A program made the translations under genes and the position numbers. The notes under the pieces are model-generated. The model was not told the origin of the DNA, did no database searches, and saw only the letters and a program-made list of their open reading frames with translations. 6,606 nt of DNA from JAYWAM01 sp043782425. Its GTDB lineage: Bacteria; Pseudomonadota; Gammaproteobacteria; Burkholderiales; Usitatibacteraceae. Location: assembly GCA_043782425.1 (NCBI GenBank), contig JAYWAM010000092.1, positions 1 to 6,606 on the forward strand, read 5' to 3'. Below are positions 1-6,606 of this stretch, piece after piece (the first letter of the stretch is position 1; each line of letters opens with the position of its first letter).

Positions 1-72
1 TAAAAACGCGACACGTCGCGTCAAACCCAAAGCGGCGTCATGCCGCCGCACTCCATATCGAACCTTAAATAC

Positions 73-103
73 GGCGCAATGCCCGTTGGTTATTGCGCCC
101 TAC
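73..103 (-). repeat. REP-like element with GTAG head (single copy)
   Basis: Read on the minus strand, this element begins with GTAG (103 down to 100) and continues into a palindrome whose 8-bp arms, ggcgcaat (73-80) and attgcgcc (92-99), pair perfectly around an 11-nt loop. A GTAG head followed by an imperfect hairpin is the known layout of bacterial REP sequences mobilised in trans by REP-associated tyrosine transposases (RAYTs). The two elements at 2624-2718 share the GTAGGG start but have a different stem sequence. It lies just upstream of the toxin-antitoxin promoter region. No RAYT gene is in the window, so mobilisation is inference. Confidence 0.6.
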
Positions 104-115
104 TCGTGCTGTTCT

Positions 116-142
116 AATCTGTATATAATCTGATTATCTGAT
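116..142 (+). promoter_or_regulatory. Probable promoter -10 and operator of the toxin-antitoxin operon
   Basis: A perfect TATAAT hexamer lies at 124-129, about 40 bases before the antitoxin start. No convincing -35 hexamer is seen at 16-18 bases upstream (the sequence there is around tactcg at 101-106). The -10 overlaps a perfect interrupted palindrome, TAATC-T-GATTA (126-136), and the pentamer ATCTG occurs three times (117-121, 128-132, 136-140). Phd/YefM-type antitoxins normally repress their own operon by binding short palindromes at the promoter, so this cluster is the best operator candidate. The missing -35 box would fit a promoter that depends on an activator or is weak. This is a reading of motifs only. 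Confidence 0.5.
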
Positions 143-159
143 TTTTACGCAGAAAGAAT

Positions 160-164
160 GGGAG
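160..164 (+). promoter_or_regulatory. Ribosome binding site of the antitoxin gene
   Basis: GGGAG ends 6 bases before the ATG at 171, a standard Shine-Dalgarno spacing, and supports that start. It is one of only two clear ribosome binding sites in the window; the other precedes the acyl-CoA synthetase. Confidence 0.65.
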
Positions 165-170
165 TAGAGC

Positions 171-449
171 ATGGCGGCCACGACTATCAAGGCGACCGAG
201 GCGGCGAGAAATTTCTCGGAAGTGTTAAACCAGGTCAAGTACCGGGGCGCGAGGTTTGATGTGGTGCGCGGCAAGGATGTCGTGGCCCGGATTACTCCCG
301 CTGCGCTTGCCAGCAAGTTGCAGGTAGCGGATTTGAACAAGCTGTTTGCCGGTCTGCCGCGGTTGGGCCGTGACGATTGCGCCGCATTTGCAAGCGATAT
401 CAAGCTGGCGCGCAAACGCTTGAGGACTCCCGGTGGCGAATGGGAATAA
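171..449 (+). CDS. Type II toxin-antitoxin system antitoxin, Phd/YefM family
   Basis: This 92-residue protein is the likely antitoxin of the PIN-domain toxin encoded directly downstream. The N-terminal half has the Phd/YefM pattern: a short beta strand leading into 'ATEAARNFSEVLNQV' (residues 8-22), then a basic, glycine-containing turn and the strand 'DVVARITPA' (36-44). In this family that half forms the dimeric DNA-binding domain that autoregulates the operon. The C-terminal half (about 52-92) is charged, helical in character and ends in Gly-Gly-Glu-Trp-Glu; tails ending in a Trp/acidic motif are typical of antitoxins that occupy the active-site groove of a PIN toxin. The ATG at 171 has a good ribosome binding site. 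The reading frame overlaps the toxin start by 10 bases, as expected when antitoxin and toxin translation are coupled. The family call is from sequence pattern; the exact subfamily is not certain. Confidence 0.87.
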   Translation: MAATTIKATEAARNFSEVLNQVKYRGARFDVVRGKDVVARITPAALASKLQVADLNKLFAGLPRLGRDDCAAFASDIKLARKRLRTPGGEWE

Positions 450-841
450 TCCTCGATACCAATGTTCTCATCCATGCCGAACGCAATCCGGGTACCGTCA
501 ATTTTGATATCTGGTCCGATTTTGGCGAAGCATTTATTACCGCAGTTACCTGCTCCGAACTGCTGGTAGGGGTACATAAGGCCAATACTCGTACGCGCCG
601 TATCAAGCGCGCAGCTTTTGTCGAGGCAATCATTTCGGCTTTTTCCATTCTGGAATTCGATCTTGATACCGCGAGAGCGCATGCCGAAATCGTCGCGGCG
701 ATTCCCAGAAATATCACCCTCGATGCGCATGATGCGATGATAGCCGCAAGCGCCATCAGATTCGGTCACCACCTGCTGACCGGGAACATTGCGGATTTCA
801 GGAAAATACCCGGATTGCAACTCGTAAAATTTCCTGTGTGA
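440..841 (+). CDS. vapC: VapC-type PIN-domain ribonuclease toxin
   Basis: This is a 133-residue PIN-domain protein of normal VapC length. VapC toxins are magnesium-dependent endoribonucleases that cleave tRNA or rRNA and stop translation until blocked by the cognate antitoxin. The four acidic active-site positions are visible: Asp6 in 'ILDTNVLIHAERN', Glu40 in 'SELLVGV', Asp98 in 'LDAHDAMIAA' and Asp119 in 'TGNIADF', so the enzyme looks intact. The start at 440 (Met-Gly-Ile-Ile-Leu-Asp) puts the first catalytic Asp at its usual place; an upstream in-frame TTG at 377 would add 21 residues that lie inside the antitoxin frame and resemble nothing, so it is rejected. The gene overlaps the antitoxin by 10 bases and ends 14 bases before mtnA. 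Its codons look more AT-rich at third positions than those of mtnA, which fits acquisition by horizontal transfer, as is common for such modules. Confidence 0.92.
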   Translation: MGIILDTNVLIHAERNPGTVNFDIWSDFGEAFITAVTCSELLVGVHKANTRTRRIKRAAFVEAIISAFSILEFDLDTARAHAEIVAAIPRNITLDAHDAMIAASAIRFGHHLLTGNIADFRKIPGLQLVKFPV

Positions 842-855
842 GTTAGAATCGCGCC

Positions 856-1946
<1,091 letters not shown>

Positions 1947-1956
<10 letters not shown>

Positions 1957-2618
1957 ACGACGCCGCGCAGAGGCAAGCGGTGATCGCGACGGCGCTGAAA
2001 ATGAATGCGCTCGGCATCAATCAAGGCAAGTCGGGCAATGTGAGCGTGCGCTACCGCGAGGGTTATCTCATTACGCCCACCGGCCTAGCCTACGAGCAGA
2101 CCACGCCTGCTGACATCGTGTACATGAAGCTGGGTGGAGAACACGCTGCGGCACAGACAAACTCAACGCGCCTGCCCTCATCCGAATGGCGGTTTCATCA
2201 CGATATTTACGCGCGCCGCCCCGAGCTGCACGCTATCGTACACAGCCACGCGGTGCACGCCACCACGCTCGCCTGCCTGGGGCGCGGCATCCCGGCGTTT
2301 CACTACATGGTCGCGGTGGCAGGCGGCAAGGACATCCGCTGCGCACCCTATGCCACTTTCGGCACGCAACAGCTTTCGGATTACGCGCTACAGGCCCTGG
2401 AAAATCGCAAAGCCTGTCTGCTCGCCAACCACGGCCTGATCGCAGCCGGTGCAACACTCGATCAAGCACTGGCGCTGGCGGTGGAAGTGGAAAGCCTGGC
2501 GCATATGTACTTTCAGGCTTTGCAAATCGGCACGCCGGTGATTTTGCCCGATGACGAAATGGAAAGGGTGCTGGAGAAATTCAAAACCTACGGTCAGCCG
2601 CAGGCTGCGCCGCGCTAG
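1947..2618 (+). CDS. Class II aldolase, L-fuculose-phosphate aldolase-like; candidate 5-methylthioribulose-1-phosphate aldolase
   Basis: This 223-residue zinc-dependent class II aldolase (AraD/FucA/adducin fold) resembles E. coli FucA along its whole length. The phosphate-binding block 'GINQGKSGNVSVR' (23-35) and 'LITPTGLAYE' (41-50) are present. So are the catalytic Glu80 in 'LPSSEWRFH', zinc ligands His99 and His101 in 'HSHAVHAT', and His162 in 'LLANHGLIAAG'. All four are shifted by exactly 7 from FucA Glu73/His92/His94/His155. 'IPAFHYMVAVAGG' and the C-terminal 'VLEKFKTYG' also match. Such enzymes split a ketose-1-phosphate into dihydroxyacetone phosphate and an aldehyde. Position right after mtnA suggests that the substrate is 5-methylthioribulose-1-phosphate or 5-deoxyribulose-1-phosphate (DHAP shunt) rather than fuculose phosphate; this is inference. 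The related dehydratase MtnB is the alternative, but the motifs favour an aldolase. The start may be the ATG at 1947 or, giving the classic ATGA stop-start overlap with mtnA, the one at 1953. Confidence 0.9.
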
Positions 2619-2623
2619 CAGGC

Positions 2624-2718
2624 GTAGGGTGGATAAAGCGTAGCGTATCCACCAATTACAATCCGCACGAAATTTAAGCGTTGCGGTGGATCCGGCCTTC
2701 GGCCTTGATCCACCCTAC
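2624..2718. repeat. Inverted pair of REP elements (REPIN/BIME-like)
   Basis: Two GTAG-headed hairpins face each other. The left one has GTAG at 2624-2627, then arms ggtggata (2628-2635) and tatccacc (2646-2653) around a 10-nt loop. The right one, on the minus strand, has its GTAG at 2718-2715 and arms ggtggatc (2685-2692) and gatccacc (2707-2714), with a smaller ggcc/ggcc hairpin inside. The outer ends, gtagggtggat (2624-2634) and atccaccctac (2708-2718), are perfect 11-bp inverted repeats, so the whole 95-base unit can fold into one long hairpin. Two inverted REPs of about this total length are the mobile unit called REPIN. It begins 5 bases after the aldolase stop codon and could act on mRNA stability or 3' end formation there. 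There is no T-run for an ordinary terminator. Confidence 0.75.
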
Positions 2719-2742
2719 ACTGATTTGTCGACCGACGACGTA

Positions 2743-2756
2743 TATTGCATGCAATA
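2743..2756. promoter_or_regulatory. 14-bp perfect palindrome, candidate operator upstream of the acyl-CoA synthetase gene
   Basis: TATTGCATGCAATA is a perfect palindrome without a spacer, lying about 145 bases before the acyl-CoA synthetase start and outside the neighbouring repeat elements. Palindromes of this length are typical of dimeric repressor sites, and fatty-acid activation genes are often controlled by TetR- or GntR-type regulators. The regulator is unknown, and no convincing -35/-10 pair is seen beside it. Confidence 0.35.
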
Positions 2757-2760
2757 AGAC

Positions 2761-2797
2761 CCTCTCTCCCGCCTCTCTCCCGCAAGCGGGAGAGAGG
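2761..2797. repeat. CCTCTCCC/GGGAGAGG hairpin repeat, copy 1
   Basis: An 11-mer (cctctctcccg) is present twice in tandem (2761-2771 and 2772-2782). The second copy starts a perfect hairpin with arms cctctctcccgc (2772-2783) and gcgggagagagg (2786-2797). Close relatives lie at 4618-4644 and 4790-4814. Hairpins of this composition are common dispersed intergenic repeats in proteobacterial genomes. No run of T follows, so an intrinsic terminator is not supported in this orientation. Confidence 0.65.
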
Positions 2798-2828
2798 AGT
2801 ATTCTTGATATTTGACCTATGCCGTTGA

Positions 2829-2858
2829 ATTCTTTGTGCTCTTAGTGTCCTTTGTGGT
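2829..2858 (+). repeat. Period-9 intergenic repeat, left copy (inverted relative to 4546-4575)
   Basis: This stretch is built from three 9-base units of the form NNctttgtg (the middle one reads ctcttagtg) followed by GT. Its reverse complement occurs at 4546-4575, differing at only one of 30 positions, so the two copies face each other across the acyl-CoA synthetase gene. Similarity goes on weakly for several bases past 2858. Repeats of this 'ctttgtg' type are dispersed in many proteobacterial genomes; no function is established from the sequence. Confidence 0.7.
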
Positions 2859-2890
2859 AAAAGTTCTTCGATTCTAAAAACAAACAGTGA

Positions 2891-2896
2891 AGGAGG
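2891..2896 (+). promoter_or_regulatory. Strong ribosome binding site of the acyl-CoA synthetase gene
   Basis: A perfect AGGAGG ends 5 bases before the ATG at 2902. It decides the start: the in-frame GTG at 2887 lies upstream of this site and has no Shine-Dalgarno sequence of its own. Confidence 0.8.
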
Positions 2897-2901
2897 ATGT
2901 C

Positions 2902-4530
2902 ATGCTCGGACTGATGATGAACATGCCGTTGCTGATTTCGTCGTTGCTGCGCCATGCTGCGCGCCATCATGGCGATACGCAGATTGTCTCGCGCACCGTT
3001 GAAGGACCCATCCATCGCTACACCTACCACGACGCCCACGCGCGCGCCTGCCATCTTGCCAATGCCCTCACGCGCCTCGGTGTGAAGCGCGGCGAACGTG
3101 TCGGCACCCTGGCGTGGAATGGGTTTCGTCACCTTGAACTTTACTTCGGCGTTGCCGGTATGGGCGCTGTTGTGCATACCGTCAACCCGCGCCTTTTTCA
3201 GGAACAAATCGTTTACATCATCAATCACGCCGAGGACAGTTATGTTTTTTTCGATCTGACTTTTGCGCCGCTGATCGAAAAAGTGGCGGCGCAATGCCCC
3301 GGCGTGAAAGGCTGGGTCGCCATGACAGATCGCGCGCACCTGCCGCAGCTCAATATCCCCAAGCTGCTGTGCTATGAAGAACTGCTGGCTGTAGAAAGCG
3401 ACGTCTACGTCTGGCCGGAGTTCGATGAGAACACCGCTGCCGGGCTGTGCTACACCTCGGGCACCACCGGCAATCCCAAGGGTGTGCTCTACAGTCATCG
3501 CTCGACGGTTTTGCACGCCTATGCCGCCGCGCTACCCGACAGCCTGAATCTTTCCGCCTGCGACGTGGTTTTGCCGGTGGTGCCGATGTTCCATGTGAAC
3601 GCCTGGGGCCTGCCTTATAACTGCGCCGCCGTCGGCGCAAAAATCGTATTCCCCGGCGCAGGCATGGATGGCAAAAGCCTGTACGAGCTGTTCGAAGCCG
3701 AAAGCGTCACCGTAACGGCCGGCGTGCCGACGATATGGCTCGGCCTGCTTAATTATTTGAAGCAGAATAATCTCAAGTTCAGCACTGTCAACCGCACCGT
3801 GATCGGCGGCTCGGCATGCCCGCCAGCCATGATAGAAAGCTTCGAGCAGGATTACGGTGTGCGCGTAATGCATGCCTGGGGTATGACCGAGACCAGCCCG
3901 CTCGGCACCGGCTGCGCATTCAAGGCCAAGCACATGAAAATGAGCGTCACTGAGCGCCGCAAACTACAGGCCAAGCAGGGACGTGTGGTCTATGGCGTGG
4001 ATATGAAAATTGTCGATAGCGCCGGTAACACCCTGCCTCAAGACGGCAAAGCTTTCGGCAATCTGCTGGTGAAGGGACCGTGGATAGTGCGCGAGTATTA
4101 TAAGAACGAAGGTGCGAGTCCGCTCACCGCGGATGGTTGGTTTCCCACCGGCGACGTGGCCACCATTGATGCCGACGGTTATATGCAAATCACCGACCGC
4201 TCCAAGGATGTCATCAAGTCTGGCGGCGAATGGATCAGTTCCATCGATCTGGAGAACATCGCCATAGGTCATCCGGCTGTGGCCGAAGCTGCGGTGATCG
4301 GTGTGCCACATCCTAAATGGGACGAACGCCCGCTGCTCATCATTGTCAAAAAAGCCGGGATGGAAGTCAGCAAGGAAGAGATGCGCCAATATTATGAAGG
4401 CAAGGTCGCCAAGTGGTCCATGCCGGATGACATCGTGTTCGTCGAACAGTTGCCGCACACCGCCACCGGCAAACTTTCCAAGCTCACAATCAGGCAACAA
4501 TTTGCCGATTACAAGTTGCCGACGGCGTAG
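2902..4530 (+). CDS. alkK: AlkK-like medium-chain fatty acyl-CoA synthetase (AMP-forming)
   Basis: This 542-residue adenylate-forming enzyme should activate free fatty acids with ATP and CoA to acyl-CoA and AMP plus pyrophosphate, feeding beta-oxidation or lipid synthesis. It matches the AlkK type of Pseudomonas from the first residues ('MLGLMMN', 'LISSLLRHAARHHG') to the end. Motifs in order: 'YTSGTTGNPKG' P-loop at 184-194, 'VPMFHVNAWG' at 227-236, 'HAWGMTE' at 324-330, 'GWFPTGDVA' with Asp418 at 412-420, the hinge block 'DRSKDVIKSGGEWIS' at 432-446, and catalytic Lys524 in 'LPHTATGKLSK'. There is no signal peptide or membrane helix, so it is cytosolic or peripheral to the membrane. The ATG at 2902 is chosen for its AGGAGG; the GTG at 2887 would add five residues. 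It stands alone between two repeat-rich spacers, so is probably transcribed by itself. Exact chain-length preference cannot be read from sequence. Confidence 0.93.
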   Translation: MLGLMMNMPLLISSLLRHAARHHGDTQIVSRTVEGPIHRYTYHDAHARACHLANALTRLGVKRGERVGTLAWNGFRHLELYFGVAGMGAVVHTVNPRLFQEQIVYIINHAEDSYVFFDLTFAPLIEKVAAQCPGVKGWVAMTDRAHLPQLNIPKLLCYEELLAVESDVYVWPEFDENTAAGLCYTSGTTGNPKGVLYSHRSTVLHAYAAALPDSLNLSACDVVLPVVPMFHVNAWGLPYNCAAVGAKIVFPGAGMDGKSLYELFEAESVTVTAGVPTIWLGLLNYLKQNNLKFSTVNRTVIGGSACPPAMIESFEQDYGVRVMHAWGMTETSPLGTGCAFKAKHMKMSVTERRKLQAKQGRVVYGVDMKIVDSAGNTLPQDGKAFGNLLVKGPWIVREYYKNEGASPLTADGWFPTGDVATIDADGYMQITDRSKDVIKSGGEWISSIDLENIAIGHPAVAEAAVIGVPHPKWDERPLLIIVKKAGMEVSKEEMRQYYEGKVAKWSMPDDIVFVEQLPHTATGKLSKLTIRQQFADYKLPTA

Positions 4531-4545
4531 ATGTAGAAACCTTTA

Positions 4546-4575
4546 ACCACAAAGGACACAAAGAGCACAAAGAAT
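4546..4575 (-). repeat. Period-9 intergenic repeat, right copy (inverted relative to 2829-2858)
   Basis: Read on the minus strand, this is three 9-base units NNctttgtg followed by GT, with all three units intact. It starts 16 bases after the acyl-CoA synthetase stop codon and equals the left copy at 29 of 30 positions in inverted orientation. Confidence 0.7.
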
Positions 4576-4617
4576 GCTTGAGTTTTAATCATGCGTAAAT
4601 CAACAATTAGTCGTATC

Positions 4618-4644
4618 CCCTCTCCCCGTTTTTCGGGGAGAGGG
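4618..4644. repeat. CCTCTCCC/GGGAGAGG hairpin repeat, copy 2
   Basis: Arms ccctctccccg (4618-4628) and cggggagaggg (4634-4644) pair perfectly over 11 bp around a loop of five T. It is followed by a G-rich tail, tagggtgaggggt (4645-4657), part of which (4649-4655) can pair with ccctcac at 4700-4706. It lies about 90 bases after the acyl-CoA synthetase gene, and the T residues are in the loop rather than after the stem, so it does not look like a Rho-independent terminator. Confidence 0.65.
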
Positions 4645-4717
4645 TAGGGTGAGGGGTAGTGAATGACAAGATGATTTACACATCACCTTCTGTTACCCAC
4701 CCTCACTTGCAGTGCGC

Positions 4718-4739
4718 GCAGTCCGCTGCATCGGACTGC
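4718..4739. repeat. Inverted repeat gcagtccg / cggactgc
   Basis: Perfect 8-bp arms (4718-4725 and 4732-4739) flank a 6-nt loop. It sits midway in the palindrome block between the two GGGAGAGG-type hairpins. Confidence 0.55.
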
Positions 4740-4750
4740 CGCTTCGCAGG

Positions 4751-4768
4751 CAGTCGGCATGCCGACTG
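4751..4768. repeat. 18-bp perfect palindrome cagtcggcatgccgactg
   Basis: A perfect palindrome with no spacer, 11 bases after the preceding inverted repeat and partly similar to it (cagtc is shared). It could be part of one composite dispersed element running from 4618 to 4814, or a protein binding site; the surrounding repeats favour the first. Confidence 0.55.
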
Positions 4769-4789
4769 AAACCCCTGCTACGCCCCCAA

Positions 4790-4814
4790 CCCTCTCCCGC
4801 CCTGCGGGAGAGGG
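4790..4814. repeat. CCTCTCCC/GGGAGAGG hairpin repeat, copy 3
   Basis: Arms ccctctcccgc (4790-4800) and gcgggagaggg (4804-4814) pair perfectly over 11 bp with a 3-nt loop. It forms the right edge of the palindrome block, ending 44 bases before the pckG start codon. Confidence 0.65.
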
Positions 4815-4858
4815 AGTAATTCTGACAGCAAAATTTTGTAACCCGGGAATAAGCCGCT

Positions 4859-6606
<1,748 letters not shown>

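Larger units (their letters stand above)
4531..4858. other. Gene-free, repeat-rich spacer between the acyl-CoA synthetase gene and pckG
   Basis: No plausible coding sequence is seen on either strand over these 328 bases. The interval holds the right-hand period-9 repeat, two GGGAGAGG-type hairpins (4618-4644, 4790-4814) and two further palindromes between them (4718-4739, 4751-4768), listed separately. The part nearest pckG (4815-4858) holds a ctgaca hexamer at 4822-4827 but no good -10 at proper distance, and a weak GGGA (4845-4848) ten bases before the pckG start. Confidence 0.8.

Noticed and set aside
6..46. Two small palindromes at the left edge (6-21 and 32-46) as a terminator of an upstream gene
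   Set aside because: Stems are only 5-7 bp, no T-run follows, and the upstream gene is outside the window, so nothing can be claimed.
377..439. Extended N-terminus of the VapC toxin from an upstream TTG
   Set aside because: The 21 extra residues overlap the antitoxin frame, show no similarity to PIN proteins, and the ATG at 440 puts the first catalytic Asp at its normal position.
2772..2797. Rho-independent terminator
   Set aside because: The stem is strong but no T-run follows on either side; it belongs to a hairpin family found three times in the window, so it is listed as a repeat.
2887..2901. GTG start for the acyl-CoA synthetase
   Set aside because: The AGGAGG lies downstream of this GTG and is ideally spaced for the ATG at 2902, which also gives the usual AlkK N-terminus.
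2842..3516. A 224-codon minus-strand open frame opposite the acyl-CoA synthetase start
   Set aside because: It lies almost wholly within the clear alkK coding sequence, has no family motif and would end in the intergenic repeat.
4618..4814. CRISPR array
   Set aside because: The hairpins are few, irregularly spaced and differ in sequence; there are no equal-length repeats with unique spacers.
4822..4850. Sigma-70 promoter for pckG with ctgaca as -35
   Set aside because: No hexamer resembling TATAAT occurs at 16-18 bases downstream, so the promoter is not supported.

Overview
The window reads as a chromosomal segment of a proteobacterium, most likely a betaproteobacterium. This rests on the GTP-type PEP carboxykinase, the AlkK-type acyl-CoA synthetase, the moderately GC-rich coding sequence, and intergenic regions full of REP-like palindromes of the GTAG-headed kind. 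Genus cannot be fixed from the sequence alone. All six supported genes lie on the plus strand; the long minus-strand reading frames are shadows.

Layout. Positions 1-170 are non-coding, with small palindromes, one REP-like element and a promoter/operator-like region. Positions 171-841 hold a type II toxin-antitoxin pair: a Phd/YefM-type antitoxin and a VapC-type PIN-domain ribonuclease, overlapping by 10 bases. Fourteen bases later comes mtnA (856-1956, methylthioribose-1-phosphate isomerase). Its end overlaps a class II aldolase gene very close to L-fuculose-phosphate aldolase (1947/1953-2618). Positions 2619-2901 hold an inverted REP doublet, a 14-bp palindrome, a GGGAGAGG-type hairpin and a period-9 repeat. 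An AlkK-like medium-chain fatty acyl-CoA synthetase follows (2902-4530). Positions 4531-4858 have no gene but carry the inverted partner of the period-9 repeat and a dense block of palindromes. pckG starts at 4859 and runs off the right edge, lacking only its last few dozen codons.

How the genes work together. MtnA makes 5-methylthioribulose-1-phosphate (or, from 5'-deoxyadenosine, 5-deoxyribulose-1-phosphate). An aldolase of the FucA type could split that product into dihydroxyacetone phosphate plus an aldehyde. The translationally linked pair therefore fits the DHAP shunt for salvage of 5'-methylthioadenosine/5'-deoxyadenosine better than the classical methionine salvage pathway; this is inference from family and context. 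The acyl-CoA synthetase (fatty acid activation) and PEP carboxykinase (gluconeogenesis from C4 acids) are both carbon-economy genes, but they are separated by repeat-rich spacers and need not be co-regulated.

The most noteworthy points are the mtnA-aldolase coupling, a toxin-antitoxin locus apparently leading into this salvage operon, an inverted pair of near-identical period-9 repeats bracketing the acyl-CoA synthetase, a REPIN-like element, and an in-frame hexanucleotide microsatellite (Asn-Glu repeat) inside pckG. No clearly unprecedented system is visible.
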